Positions 1 to 8,680 are shown, counted from the stretch's first letter. The stretch: 64,000 nucleotides of DNA from Celeribacter baekdonensis (GCF_003047105.1 NZ_CP028475.1:1178001-1242000); one strand, 5' to 3'. A program made the numbers and translations. Notes: generated by a model from the letters alone, not told the origin.

Positions 1-1496
1 GTATCAGCCGCATCCAAAAGCGACACGGTCATCGTCCGGTCAGCAGCGGAAATATCGACCTTGCCAAAGAACTGATAGCCATCAGAGGGCGGCAGGTTGA
101 ACTCGCCTTCCGGCGGCGCTTTGGCAAATTCGACCTTTGGGCCAAAGGTGTTGTCATACTCACTCGGACCAAAGGTGCCCGCGTGCAGCGGACCGGAGAC
201 GAATTCCCAGAACGGCTCAAAGTCCTGAAATTCGGCACGCTCCGGGCTATAGTGATGCGCGGCGGTGTAATGCACATCAGCGGTGAGCCAGACCGTGTTT
301 TTAACCTTGGCATGTTTGATAAAGGACAGCACTTCGGCAATGTCGAATTCCCGGCCCAAGACCGGACCATCGCCATTGGCCATGTTTTCAAACGCCTCTT
401 TGCCGTCGCGCACCATCATGCCGATCGGCATATCGGCGGCGATGACTTTCCATGTGGCTTTCGAGGTGGACAAAGCGCCTTTGAGCCAGGCGATCTGTTC
501 GGCGCCCAGGAAATCCTTTGGCGTCGGCTGGCGGTTGCCATCGTTGTCGTCGCGGTAGGTGCGCATGTCGAGAAAGAACACATCCAACATCGGGCCATAG
601 GAGACCTTGCGATAGACGCGCTTGGGTTCTGCGGCGTTGACGCGGATCGGGTACATTTCAAAAAACGCCTGCGCCGAGCGGGCAAACAGTTTGGCGGCGG
701 ATTTTTCGGTGTAACGATCATCCGAGGCGAAGGTTTCGTTCGGATACCAGTTGTTGGTGACCTCGTGGTCATCCCATTGATAGAGGATCGGAACCTCGGC
801 GTTAAATGCGCGGACATTCTTGTCGAGCATGTTGTATTTATGCGCGGCGCGGAATTCGTTCAGCGTCTCAGCGACCTTGGCCTTTTCCTCGATCATGGTG
901 TTTTTCCAGATCGTGCCGTCTTTCAACTCGACCTCAGCCGAGAGCGGACCATCGGCATAAACGGTATCGCCAGAGTGGATCATGAAATCCGGGCGATGTC
1001 CAAGCATGGTCGCATAGGTGGTCATGCCGCCGCGATCCTCATCAATGCCCCAGCCCTGACCGGCGGTGTCACCCGACCAGACGAAAGACACATCACGCAG
1101 CGAGCCCGGCGCGGTGCGGAAATGGCCGGTGACGGCCTCAGAAACCGAATTGGTATCCGACAAATCGGCCATGGCGACGCGGTAGAAAATATCTTGGTCC
1201 GAGGGCAGACCTTCGAGCACCATTTTACCGGTGAAATCGGACGTATCGCCCACCGAGAGCGGCTGAACCCGTGTGGCATTGGCAAAGGTGTCGGTGGTGG
1301 ACCATTCCACCATCATCTTGGACTCACGGTCGGCGCGGGCCCAAATCATTGCGCCATCATGGGCGACATCGCCGGACTGAACACCGTGGGTGATCAACGG
1401 ACGGGAGGCGGCGCGGGACAGGCCGGGCATGGCAAGGGAGCCGGCAAGGGCAGCGCCCCCGGCAAGCGCCTGACGGCGCGTGATACGGATGGACAT
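1..1496 (-). CDS. phoD: PhoD-family alkaline phosphatase (3' end outside window)
   Basis: Reading the minus strand from the ATG at 1496 gives an uninterrupted frame to base 1; the C-terminus lies outside the window. The N-terminus has a twin-arginine signal (ITRRQALAGGAALAG) followed by an Ala-rich stretch, so export by Tat is expected. The start of the mature part (HGVQSGDVAHDGAMIWARAD) is the typical PhoD N-terminal domain; the metallophosphatase part follows with WSGDTAGQGWG, DFMIHSGDTVYADG, YQWDDHEVTNNW and WLTADVHYTAAHHY, the Asp/His/Asn ligands of the Fe-Ca site in the family. It hydrolyses phosphodiesters and monoesters in the periplasm. GGAGACC lies just upstream of the ATG. A Pho-box-like site at about 1606-1628 suggests PhoB control. 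The window also holds a PhoX. Confidence 0.9.
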   Translation of the reverse strand, partial: MSIRITRRQALAGGAALAGSLAMPGLSRAASRPLITHGVQSGDVAHDGAMIWARADRESKMMVEWSTTDTFANATRVQPLSVGDTSDFTGKMVLEGLPSDQDIFYRVAMADLSDTNSVSEAVTGHFRTAPGSLRDVSFVWSGDTAGQGWGIDEDRGGMTTYATMLGHRPDFMIHSGDTVYADGPLSAEVELKDGTIWKNTMIEEKAKVAETLNEFRAAHKYNMLDKNVRAFNAEVPILYQWDDHEVTNNWYPNETFASDDRYTEKSAAKLFARSAQAFFEMYPIRVNAAEPKRVYRKVSYGPMLDVFFLDMRTYRDDNDGNRQPTPKDFLGAEQIAWLKGALSTSKATWKVIAADMPIGMMVRDGKEAFENMANGDGPVLGREFDIAEVLSFIKHAKVKNTVWLTADVHYTAAHHYSPERAEFQDFEPFWEFVSGPLHAGTFGPSEYDNTFGPKVEFAKAPPEGEFNLPPSDGYQFFGKVDISAADRTMTVSLLDAAD

Positions 1497-1605
1497 ATAA
1501 GGTCTCCGGGTTGGATGTGCGTTTATGAGACACGAGGCTGGTCCCCGTCGTCTTCGACCGCACTGTCTCGGAGAAATGTGTCAGACAATTTTCCAAATGG
1601 TAAAA

Positions 1606-1628
1606 TATATCAGACAGTTTCGTGACAC
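1606..1628 (-). promoter_or_regulatory. Pho-box-like direct repeat upstream of phoD
   Basis: On the minus strand two TGTC half-sites (TGTCACGAAAC then TGTCTGATATA) follow each other with an 11-bp period, the spacing of PhoB boxes (consensus CTGTCATA-A-CTGTCA). Further TGTC elements lie on both sides. The site is about 110-130 bp upstream of the phoD ATG. Assignment to PhoB is inference from motif and gene function. Confidence 0.5.
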
Positions 1629-1666
1629 GCGCTTTGGTGACACACGCTTTGGTGACACGCGGTGAC
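1622..1666. repeat. 15-bp tandem repeat, three copies
   Basis: GTGACACGCGCTTTG (1622-1636), GTGACACACGCTTTG (1637-1651) and GTGACACGCG (1652-1661) stand head to tail, followed by GTGAC up to 1666. The repeat fills the gap between phoD and the next minus-strand gene and touches that gene's stop codon. Each unit holds a GTGACA element (TGTCAC on the phoD strand), so it may extend the Pho-box region. Confidence 0.7.
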
Positions 1667-1881
1667 TAGGCACCCTGCCCCCGCGCCAGCTTGACCGCCA
1701 AAAGCGCCCAAGGCAGACCGTGAAACACCAGATCAAAAATATCAATCGGCCGAGCCAACTCGCCCGCCAGTAGCATTTTGATCTTTTCCCAGATATGCGG
1801 TTCCGGCAAAAACGGCGCCAGCCCCAGCGTCAGCGCGGCAATCACAAAGGTGGAGGTCGGGATTTTGTCAAAAAAGCTCAT
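1666..1881 (-). CDS. small membrane protein (often annotated 'RND transporter')
   Basis: A 71-residue protein. A start at 1899 is possible, but AGGAGGGG sits ideally before the ATG at 1881, which gives MSFFDKIPTSTFVIAALTLG. One hydrophobic N-terminal segment (about 10-28) is followed by EPHIWEKIKMLLAGELARPIDIFDLVFHG and a second hydrophobic stretch (about 53-65). This pattern (PEPH, then RPIDIFDL) recurs in short bacterial proteins that databases call RND transporter, although the size rules out a transporter on its own. No function can be assigned. It lies 42 bp downstream of the histidine phosphatase gene in the same direction. Confidence 0.7.
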   Translation of the reverse strand: MSFFDKIPTSTFVIAALTLGLAPFLPEPHIWEKIKMLLAGELARPIDIFDLVFHGLPWALLAVKLARGQGA

Positions 1882-1923
1882 AGACCCCTCCTGCCCCAAC
1901 TCATGCGCCCAAACCAGAGGGCG

Positions 1924-2571
1924 TCATGCCGCAGGGGGATCGCTCGCAAGGGCGTGGGTGACATAGGCCTCCGCCGCCTCTGGCGTCTCAAGCACACGCG
2001 CCTGATGACCTGAGAGCACCGTCACCACGCCCTGAACATGGGGCAATGCGGCGATCTCATCTATGGACAGTCCACAGATGATCCCGCGCAAAAAGGCCGA
2101 GACCACGCCATGAGACACGATCACCGTAGGCTGGGTGAGGCTTTCCAAATAGGCGCGGCAACGGGTCTCCAAAGCTGCGCCCCCCTCGCCATTTGGCGCA
2201 GTTAAGAACAGCGAAAACATGTCCTTTTCCTCCGCCGAGCCAAAGCCCCGCTCCGCCACAACATCGGCGCGCAACCGGCCTTCCCATGTGCCCGCCGAGA
2301 CTTCTTTGAGACCGTCCATGGCCTGAACTGCGCGTCCTTCGGCGACGATGGACGCGGTGCGCCATGCCCGACCCAAAGGGCTTGCGTGGATCGCGATCCC
2401 CGGATGCGCAGTCAAAATCGGCGCCAAAATCGCCCGTTGCGCATGGGCCTGCGCTACGCCCGTCTCCGTCAGCGCACTGTCAAGACGGCCCTGAAGGCGG
2501 CCTTCGACATTCCATTCGGTCTGGCCATGGCGCAAAAGATAGAGGGTGGGATAGGTCACAGAATAGGTCAT
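1924..2571 (-). CDS. histidine phosphatase family protein (phosphoglycerate mutase-like)
   Basis: 215 residues. The N-terminal LYLLRHGQTEWNVEGRLQG holds the RHG phospho-acceptor histidine (about residue 15) and the downstream Arg; SPLGRAWRTA holds the second catalytic Arg; the second catalytic His is in VIVSHGVVSAFLRG. This is the branch-1 histidine acid phosphatase / dPGM-like fold. The substrate cannot be told from sequence; candidates are cobalamin-pathway (CobC-like) or general phosphatases. No cobalamin genes lie nearby. The small membrane protein gene follows at 1881. Confidence 0.88.
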   Translation of the reverse strand: MTYSVTYPTLYLLRHGQTEWNVEGRLQGRLDSALTETGVAQAHAQRAILAPILTAHPGIAIHASPLGRAWRTASIVAEGRAVQAMDGLKEVSAGTWEGRLRADVVAERGFGSAEEKDMFSLFLTAPNGEGGAALETRCRAYLESLTQPTVIVSHGVVSAFLRGIICGLSIDEIAALPHVQGVVTVLSGHQARVLETPEAAEAYVTHALASDPPAA

Positions 2572-2694
2572 GAGATCGAACTACTGTGCCGAACCGGGTC
2601 TGACAAGTTGGATTTCGCGTCCGCCCTGCGGCAGAGCCATCATGAGCCAAAACAATCTGGCAAAGCCCCGATCAAAACGCCCCGCAACTGATAA

Positions 2695-2838
2695 GACGCG
2701 CCGTCCCTTTACACCACCTCCGCAGATACGACCCATGCGCGACTGATCGACCTTGGGGTGGAACCATTCGTGGTGAAAGACCTGCTGCGCGGGGTGCTGG
2801 CGGAAAGGGGAGCGGCGCAAAGGCCTTGGAGCCTATGA
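2695..2838 (+). pseudogene. fragment of GspE/PilB-type secretion ATPase
   Basis: An open stretch of about 47 codons with no start codon reads SLYTTSADTTHARLIDLGVEPF and then VVKDLLRGVLAERGA before a stop. In GspE/PilB ATPases the corresponding segment is TLHTNSA...RLIDMGVEPF...GVLAQRLVR, i.e. the region just after the Walker B/His box. An in-frame stop precedes it and the frame dies where LVRRLC would be expected. No other secretion gene is near. I read it as a decayed remnant. Confidence 0.55.
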
Positions 2839-2882
2839 GCGAAGGTTCTCCATAAACCAAAAGCATGCATGACGAGTTTCCA

Positions 2883-3374
2883 CTACGCCGATCGACTTTT
2901 ATTTCTTTTGGAAAGTCGCTCCCAGACATATTCCGACAAGAGTGACGAACAAAGACCGCCCCACACAAGGGGAGCCCCAACAAAAATCGAAGTCCTGACC
3001 CAAACCAGAACATCAAAATCAGCTTCGATAAGCTCCACGCGAACAAAGAGACCTAGCCACAAAATGAAAGTGCCCAAACGAACAAGGGCTCTTCGTCTTA
3101 CATTCAGTTTGCGAGACAACAAGATCGTAATGATGGACATAATGCCGTAGAAAACGATTAAGTATGCCAGGAACACCAAAGCACAGAGGCTTATGTAATA
3201 GTGCCAAACCCCATCGCCCGGGGGAATGTCGTTTGAAAATGGATCCGAGATATTAAAACCAAAGATAAAAATGACGGCAATGAACGGCGCCAAAAAAATA
3301 TCGACCAAAGCTAAAGTCAAAAACCGCCATAACCCTCTCAACGACATCTTCGTTTTTTTACTTTGTTCTTTCAT
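2883..3374 (-). CDS. hypothetical membrane protein
   Basis: 163 residues with four likely membrane segments: about 15-40 (LALVDIFLAPFIAVIFIFGF), 60-85 (YYISLCALVFLAYLIVFYGI), 98-113 (LGTFILWLGLFV) and 128-145. N- and C-terminal ends are Lys/Arg/Ser-rich. I do not recognise the family. Base composition is clearly lower in GC than in neighbouring genes, and the ribosome-binding site is weak. It lies inside the decayed stretch between the histidine phosphatase and tRNA-Val, so it may be acquired DNA. Confidence 0.5.
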   Translation of the reverse strand: MKEQSKKTKMSLRGLWRFLTLALVDIFLAPFIAVIFIFGFNISDPFSNDIPPGDGVWHYYISLCALVFLAYLIVFYGIMSIITILLSRKLNVRRRALVRLGTFILWLGLFVRVELIEADFDVLVWVRTSIFVGAPLVWGGLCSSLLSEYVWERLSKRNKSRSA

Positions 3375-3718
3375 TTCGTCACTGCCTCAGAGTGTCTTTT
3401 CTGGCGTCTCGCGTGGCCCTTATGGCCTTCCGGGCTGCTTGTCGCTCAGATCTTCTCTCGCGCTCCACTGTCCCAAGAGCTTGTCCAATTTAAGCGCGGC
3501 CTTTCATGTCTCAGCGTCCGAGAGATCAGCGGTTTCCAGTTCAGCCAACCTCGCCCCCCTCACAACACATTTCCGGCATGATGCCCGCCTGCGCCAACGC
3601 CTCTTTGATCGCGCTTGCAGTAAAACTCACATATATTCGCCATACATTTTGAAAGATTTTCACCATAAAATTGAAGTTGGCGTGAGAAAAAGTTTATTTA
3701 CAAACAAAATGTGGAAAA
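3375..3718. other. gene-poor, lower-GC stretch next to tRNA-Val
   Basis: No intact gene is supported. On the minus strand a short frame near 3560-3625 reads ASAIKEALAQAGIMPEM and is then interrupted; further protein-like pieces (LAELETADLSDAET, KLDKLLGQWSAREDLSDKQ) sit in another frame with stops. This looks like a degraded gene of unknown family. It directly follows the 3' end of the tRNA gene, the usual side for integrative elements. Confidence 0.4.
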
Positions 3719-3793
3719 TGGTGGGTGATAAGAGATTTGAACTCCTGACATCTTCGATGTGAACGAAGCGCTCTACCACTGAGCTAATCACCC
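3719..3793 (-). tRNA. tRNA-Val (anticodon CAC)
   Basis: The minus strand folds as a full cloverleaf of 75 nt including an encoded CCA. Acceptor GGGTGAT pairs with ATCACCC; the D arm is GCTC-AGTGGTA-GAGC; the anticodon stem CTTCG/CGAAG encloses the loop TTCACAT, giving anticodon CAC (valine, codon GUG). The T arm AGGAG-TTCAAAT-CTCTT has one G-T wobble. The discriminator base is A. Confidence 0.95.
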
Positions 3794-3805
3794 GCCGTGG
3801 CGCGG

Positions 3806-3834
3806 TGTTTAGCGCCACGGTCCCTTCGATGCAA
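3806..3834 (-). promoter_or_regulatory. putative promoter of tRNA-Val
   Basis: On the minus strand TTGCAT (3829-3834) and TAAACA (3806-3811) are separated by exactly 17 bp and end 13 bp before the tRNA 5' end. The -10 lies in the loop of an inverted repeat, CCGTGGCGC (3795-3803) / GCGCCACGG (3812-3820), which may also close the transcript of the upstream HU-like gene. Confidence 0.45.
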
Positions 3835-3867
3835 GAGGTGAAATGCAGATTTTTAAGGCGGGAGGCT

Positions 3868-4380
3868 TTAGCTTTCTGCGGCTTCGGTTTCTGTTGCCTC
3901 GGCGTCTGAAACATCGCCCTCTTCAGCGCCCGCCATCATGGCTTTTGGACGACGCAGTTTGGCGATGATAATATGGGCCCCGGAACCTTCGCGTTGGCGG
4001 TTGACCGACACCTTGCCGAGCGGCGGCAGGTTCAATTCATCGCCGCGCTGAAGCGCATCGCCCAGCTCGGCCAACACCGCTTCGAGCACTTTTTTAGCCT
4101 CAGAGCGTTTCACACCAGAGGCCTCAGAAACTTTGGCGATCATGTCTTTCTTTTTCATCGTGGTCACGACACTTGTTTCAGGCGCATCAACCGGAGCGGC
4201 CTCTGTGCTGCTGGGGACGGTTTTTAGCGGTTCTGGATTGGAAATTGTTGTCACAGGGGACTCCGATTTTGGCGTGATTGCCGCTTTGGTACTGCGACGG
4301 GTGGATGTTGATTTGGATGTGGTTTTCCTGACAGCGGTCGGTGTTTTACGGCTGCTGGTCGAGGATTTTCGGGTTGCCAT
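3868..4380 (-). CDS. HU-family DNA-binding protein with Lys/Ser/Thr-rich N-tail
   Basis: 170 residues. The first 75 residues are low complexity, rich in Ser, Thr, Lys and Pro (MATRKSSTSSRKTPTAVRKT), like a histone-like disordered tail. Residues about 75-150 form an HU/IHF fold: KKKDMIAKVSEASGVKRSEA, KKVLEAVLAELGDALQRGDE, LNLPPLGKVSVNRQREG. The usual HU DNA-binding arm is recognisable but shortened. The C-terminus is acidic (EEGDVSDAEATETEAAES). It probably binds DNA without sequence specificity. It lies downstream of lon in the same direction but after a terminator, so it is likely transcribed separately. AGAGGT precedes the ATG. Confidence 0.85.
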   Translation of the reverse strand: MATRKSSTSSRKTPTAVRKTTSKSTSTRRSTKAAITPKSESPVTTISNPEPLKTVPSSTEAAPVDAPETSVVTTMKKKDMIAKVSEASGVKRSEAKKVLEAVLAELGDALQRGDELNLPPLGKVSVNRQREGSGAHIIIAKLRRPKAMMAGAEEGDVSDAEATETEAAES

Positions 4381-4564
4381 ATGAACCTCTTTTGAACCTC
4401 GTTGTTTCGCTCACGGAAACCTTAACGCCACTGCCCCCCCGCGTGCAAATGGGAAATGAGCGAATGGTTTATCTCAGGCCCTGCGGCGCAGTTGAACAGT
4501 ATGATTGCTCAAATCTCCGGCAATCTCCGCGTGAAACACAGCGGTTTGGCAATGCATCAGCCAT

Positions 4565-4591
4565 AAAAAACCGGCCCTCAGGCCGGTTTTT
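4565..4591 (-). terminator. rho-independent terminator of lon
   Basis: AAAACCGGCC-CTCA-GGCCGGTTTT is a perfect stem with a 4-nt loop. On the minus strand it is followed by a T run and lies about 25 bp after the lon stop codon. It also has a short T run on the plus strand. Confidence 0.9.
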
Positions 4592-4616
4592 CATCATGAT
4601 TGTTTCCGAAACAGGA

Positions 4617-7022
4617 TCAATGCGCAGTTGCGCCCTGCCCCTCACCGGTTGAGGTGATTTTGGCCAAACGCGCCGCCTCATCGGCCTCCGCGTCCCATTC
4701 CACCGGCTCAGGTTGACGCACCAGCGCGTATTTGAGCACTTCAGAGACGTGAGTGACCGGGATGATCTCCAGCCCCTCTTTTACATTGTCGGGGATGTCG
4801 GCCAGATCTTTGACGTTCTCTTCAGGGATGAGAACGGTTTTGATCCCGCCACGCAGCGCCGCCAAAAGTTTCTCTTTCAGCCCGCCAATCGCCGTTGCAT
4901 TGCCGCGCAGGCTGACTTCGCCGGTCATGGCGATGTCTTTGCGCACCGGGATTTGCGTCAGCACCGACACAATGGTTGTGACCATGGCCAGACCTGCGCT
5001 TGGTCCGTCTTTCGGCGTCGCCCCATCAGGCACGTGGACGTGGATGTCCATCGTGTCAAACAGCGGCGGCTTGACCCCAAGAGAGGGCGCGATGGAGCGC
5101 ACATAGGAACTGGCCGCGTCAATGCTTTCTTTCATCACATCGCCGAGTTTGCCGGTGGTTTTCATCCGCCCTTTGCCTGGCAATTTGAGCGCCTCGATCT
5201 GCAACAAATCACCGCCAACGGACGTGTAGGCCAGCCCGGTGACAACACCGATCTGATCTTCTTTCTCCGCCAGGCCGTAGCGCGCTTTGCGCACGCCCAG
5301 AAACTCCTCAAGCGTCTCGGAGGTGACATGCACCGCCTCGACCTCTTTGCGCACGATTTTGGTCACCGCTTTGCGCGCGATCTTGGCAAATTCGCGCTCA
5401 AGGCTGCGCACCCCCGCCTCGCGGGTGTAATAGCGGATCACATCCATGATCGCGCCATCGGTGACAGAGAATTCCTTGGCTTTGAGGCCGTGGTTTTTGA
5501 TCTGTTTCGGGATCAAATGCTGTTTGGCAATCTCGGCTTTTTCGTCCTCGGTATAGCCCGAGAGCGGAATGATCTCCATCCGGTCCATAAGCGGTCCCGG
5601 CATGTTATAGCTGTTCGATGTGGTCAGGAACATCACGTTGGAGAGGTCATATTCGACCTCCATATAGTGATCCACGAAGGTGGAGTTTTGTTCCGGATCA
5701 AGCACTTCGAGCATGGCAGAAGCCGGATCGCCACGGAAATCCTGACCCATCTTGTCGATCTCATCGAGCAAAATGAGCGGATTGGTGGTTTTGGCCTTTT
5801 TCAGCGCCTGGATGATCTTACCCGGCATCGAGCCGATGTAGGTCCGGCGGTGACCGCGGATCTCGCTTTCGTCGCGCACGCCGCCCAAAGAGATGCGAAT
5901 AAATTCGCGCCCCGTGGCCTTGGCGACAGATTTCCCAAGCGATGTTTTCCCCACGCCCGGAGGCCCCACAAGGCACATGATCGGGCCTTTGAGTTTCTGG
6001 CTGCGCTGTTGCACGGCGAGATATTCGACGATGCGCTCTTTGACTTTTTCCAAACCATAGTGATCGGCGTCGAGGATTTGCTCGGCCCGGTTCAGATCCT
6101 TTTTGACCCGCGATTTCACGCCCCATGGGATTGAGAGCATCCAATCCAAATAGTTGCGCACCACGGTGGCTTCTGCCGACATCGGGCTCATGTTTTTGAG
6201 CTTTTTGATCTCGGCATCGACCTTATCCTTGGCCTCCTTTGAGAGCTTGGTCTCGGCGACTCTCGCCTCCAACTCCGCAATCTCATTGGCCCCATCTTCA
6301 CCGTCGCCCAATTCCTTCTGAATGGCCTTCATTTGCTCATTCAGGTAATATTCGCGCTGAGTGCGCTCCATTTGGGATTTGACGCGGGTTTTGATCTTTT
6401 TCTCGACCTGCAGCACCGACATTTCGCCCTGCATCAGGCCGTAAACCGCCTCCAGACGCTCATCAATCGCGAGTGTTTCCAAAAGCTTTTGCTTTTGATC
6501 GACCTCAACGCCCAGATGCCCGGCCACCAAATCGGCCAGTTTCGCAGGTTCGCGGGTCTCGGAGACGGCGGCCAGCGCCTCTTCCGGGATGTTCTTTTTC
6601 ACCTTGGCGTAATGTTCAAACTCTTCGCGGACCGACCGCAGCAACGCGGTGATCGCGGACGGATCGCCTTCGCTCTCTTCAAGCGGCACGATCTGAGCTT
6701 CGAAATAGCTGTCATTTTGGGTGAATTCGCTCAGGCGGACGCGGCTTTCGCCCTCGACCAAAACCTTGACCGTGCCATCGGGCAGTTTCAAAAGCTGCAA
6801 CACATTGGCCAAAACACCAACGCGGAAAATGCCATCAATATCCGGGTCATCGACCGACGGGTCCATTTGGGCGGCAAGCAGAATCTGCTTGTCTTGGTTC
6901 ATCACCTCTTCCAGCGCCTTGACGGATTTTTCCCGGCCGACAAAAAGCGGCACAACCATATGCGGGAAAACCACGATGTCGCGCAGGGGAAGAACGGGGT
7001 AAGTTTGTGCGTGCTCGTTCAT
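4617..7022 (-). CDS. lon: ATP-dependent protease Lon
   Basis: 801 residues from the ATG at 7022 (MNEHAQTYPVLPLRDIVVFP), chosen because AAGGAAAG precedes it; an in-frame ATG 45 bases further upstream has no such site. Order of parts: N-terminal substrate-binding LON domain (about 1-200), coiled-coil linker, AAA+ module with Walker A GPPGVGKTSLGK and Walker B LILLDEIDKMG, sensor and arginine finger regions, then the serine protease domain with the DGPSAGLAM Ser and a downstream catalytic Lys in LKEKLLAALRGGIK. Lon is a cytoplasmic hexamer that degrades misfolded and regulatory proteins. The length is normal for the family. A sigma-32 type promoter lies upstream (7096-7126). Confidence 0.98.
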   Translation of the reverse strand: MNEHAQTYPVLPLRDIVVFPHMVVPLFVGREKSVKALEEVMNQDKQILLAAQMDPSVDDPDIDGIFRVGVLANVLQLLKLPDGTVKVLVEGESRVRLSEFTQNDSYFEAQIVPLEESEGDPSAITALLRSVREEFEHYAKVKKNIPEEALAAVSETREPAKLADLVAGHLGVEVDQKQKLLETLAIDERLEAVYGLMQGEMSVLQVEKKIKTRVKSQMERTQREYYLNEQMKAIQKELGDGEDGANEIAELEARVAETKLSKEAKDKVDAEIKKLKNMSPMSAEATVVRNYLDWMLSIPWGVKSRVKKDLNRAEQILDADHYGLEKVKERIVEYLAVQQRSQKLKGPIMCLVGPPGVGKTSLGKSVAKATGREFIRISLGGVRDESEIRGHRRTYIGSMPGKIIQALKKAKTTNPLILLDEIDKMGQDFRGDPASAMLEVLDPEQNSTFVDHYMEVEYDLSNVMFLTTSNSYNMPGPLMDRMEIIPLSGYTEDEKAEIAKQHLIPKQIKNHGLKAKEFSVTDGAIMDVIRYYTREAGVRSLEREFAKIARKAVTKIVRKEVEAVHVTSETLEEFLGVRKARYGLAEKEDQIGVVTGLAYTSVGGDLLQIEALKLPGKGRMKTTGKLGDVMKESIDAASSYVRSIAPSLGVKPPLFDTMDIHVHVPDGATPKDGPSAGLAMVTTIVSVLTQIPVRKDIAMTGEVSLRGNATAIGGLKEKLLAALRGGIKTVLIPEENVKDLADIPDNVKEGLEIIPVTHVSEVLKYALVRQPEPVEWDAEADEAARLAKITSTGEGQGATAH

Positions 7023-7095
7023 ATTCTTTCCTTTTTGGCAAAAGAACCATGTCCCGCTCGGCGGCAACGCTCGGCTCTTTCCTATCTTGGTGATT

Positions 7096-7126
7096 ATATC
7101 TGGGGTGGCCTCCCGCAGATTTCAAG
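7096..7126 (-). promoter_or_regulatory. sigma-32 (RpoH) heat-shock promoter of lon
   Basis: On the minus strand CTTGAAA (7120-7126) is followed after 14 bp by CCCCAGATAT (7096-7105). This fits the RpoH consensus (CTTGAAA, 13-14 bp, CCCCATnT) almost perfectly. The implied start is about 65-70 nt before the lon ATG. The remaining gap between lon and tgt (7023-7391, 369 bp) holds no gene that I can support. Confidence 0.85.
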
Positions 7127-7391
7127 CAAGACAAGTTGCATGTTGCCTAGCAGTCTGCCTTTCAACGCGCGGCCCTGCAAGAGAGGATTTACATTGAAGT
7201 CTAGGCAACGGCACCTGACACCGCGCGGCTTGATCAACTTTACACCAAAAGCCGTTAGAAAGAAAAAGAAAGCTCTGCTTGCCTTATCTTTCACCTTATC
7301 CTTGGCCGTGTTTATACCTTGGCGCAATATCGCCTTTTGACGGCGTTTTTTCGGCGCATGAACCGCGCAATTTACAACGGACCACAACGGA

Positions 7392-8537
7392 TCACAGCGG
7401 ATCAATGTCGCCCATTGCCCGATTGGCGTGAAAGTCCGCCTCCCAGATCGCGAATGTTCCCGCCGCAATCGCGTCGCGCATGCCCTGCATGATCTCTTGG
7501 AAATAATGCAGGTTGTGCCAGGTCAAAAGCATCCCGGAAATCATCTCTTGGGCGCGGAACACATGGTGCAGATAGGCGCGCGAATAGTTGGAGCAGGCCG
7601 GGCAAGTACACGTCTCATCGAGTGGGCGCGGATCATCGGCGTGACGGGCGTTTTTGATGTTCACCTGCCCGCGCCGGGTCCAGGCCTGACCCGTGCGGCC
7701 AGAGCGCGACGGCAACACACAATCCATCATATCAATGCCGCGTTTGACCGCGCCGACGATGTCATCGGGCTTGCCGACGCCCATCAGGTAACGTGGTTTA
7801 TCTTGGGGCAAAAACTCGGGGGCGAAATCGAGGGTTTGGAACATCAACTCTTGCCCCTCGCCGACGGCCAGACCGCCCAGCGCATAGCCATCAAAGCCGA
7901 TATTTTTGAGCGCCTCGGCGCTCTCTTCGCGGAAATCGCGCTCCAACCCGCCCTGTTGAATGCCAAACAGCGCATGGCCCGGACGATCCCCGAACGCCTC
8001 TTTCGAGCGTTCCGCCCAGCGCATCGACAGCCGCATGGAGGACGCAATCCGGTCGCGATCGGCAGGCAGCGCCGGACATTCGTCGAAACACATCACAATG
8101 TCAGAGCCCAAGAGCTTTTGGATCTCCATCGAGCGTTCCGGCGTGAGTTCGTGTTTGGAGCCATCAATATGCGAGCGAAAGGTCACGCCCTTTTCGGTCA
8201 GCTTGCGCAGATCGGACAGGCTCATCACCTGAAACCCACCCGAGTCGGTCAGAATCGGACGTTCCCAATTCATGAATTTGTGCAAGCCCCCCAAACGCGC
8301 GATGCGTTCGGCAGTGGGGCGCAGCATCAAGTGATAGGTGTTGCCCAACAGGATGTCAGCCCCGGTGGCGCGCACGCTTTCGGGCATCATCGCCTTGACG
8401 GTGGCCGCCGTGCCCACGGGCATGAATGCAGGCGTACGGATCTCACCACGCGGGGTGGAGATCACTCCGGTGCGGGCGCGCCCATCGGTGGCGTTGAGGG
8501 AAAAGGAGAATCGCGGGGTTTGAGCATCTTGGGTCAT
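7392..8537 (-). CDS. tgt: tRNA-guanine transglycosylase (queuine tRNA-ribosyltransferase)
   Basis: 381 residues, normal length. TIM-barrel signature pieces are all visible: [47 protein letters not shown] (substrate-binding Asp), [31 protein letters not shown], and [15 protein letters not shown] with the nucleophilic Asp. The C-terminal zinc site is [18 protein letters not shown] plus a distal His in [10 protein letters not shown]. The enzyme exchanges G34 for preQ1 in tRNAs with GUN anticodons, in the cytoplasm. No other queuosine genes are nearby. It lies between the xanthine permease and lon, all on the minus strand. Confidence 0.97.
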   Translation of the reverse strand: MTQDAQTPRFSFSLNATDGRARTGVISTPRGEIRTPAFMPVGTAATVKAMMPESVRATGADILLGNTYHLMLRPTAERIARLGGLHKFMNWERPILTDSGGFQVMSLSDLRKLTEKGVTFRSHIDGSKHELTPERSMEIQKLLGSDIVMCFDECPALPADRDRIASSMRLSMRWAERSKEAFGDRPGHALFGIQQGGLERDFREESAEALKNIGFDGYALGGLAVGEGQELMFQTLDFAPEFLPQDKPRYLMGVGKPDDIVGAVKRGIDMMDCVLPSRSGRTGQAWTRRGQVNIKNARHADDPRPLDETCTCPACSNYSRAYLHHVFRAQEMISGMLLTWHNLHYFQEIMQGMRDAIAAGTFAIWEADFHANRAMGDIDPL

Positions 8538-8634
8538 AGGGGGGATTTACCCGCAAAGCCGCGTCAGGACCAGAGGGTCGCTCTTTCCCCTCTACCGCAT
8601 GGCCCTTTACCGCATGGCCCGCGGGCGCATGACA

Positions 8635-8662
8635 AGCCCGCCCCACACGCAGGGGACGGGCT
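8635..8662 (-). terminator. possible terminator of the permease gene
   Basis: AGCCCGCCCC and GGGGACGGGCT form a stem with one C-A mismatch around an 8-nt loop. It is 19 bp past the permease stop codon. The T tract is poor, so the call is tentative. Confidence 0.35.
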
Positions 8663-8680
8663 CACTTGGATCAGCGGAGG

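Noticed and set aside
183..1625. 480-codon open frame on the plus strand
   Set aside because: It lies opposite phoD. High GC keeps the antisense frame open; the translation is His/Arg/Gly-rich with no family motifs.
3226..3762. 178-codon plus-strand frame running into tRNA-Val
   Set aside because: It overlaps the tRNA on the opposite strand, has no ribosome-binding site and its composition looks non-coding.
4713..6134. 473-codon plus-strand frame opposite lon
   Set aside because: The minus strand encodes Lon with all motifs. The antisense product has no domain and no ribosome-binding site.
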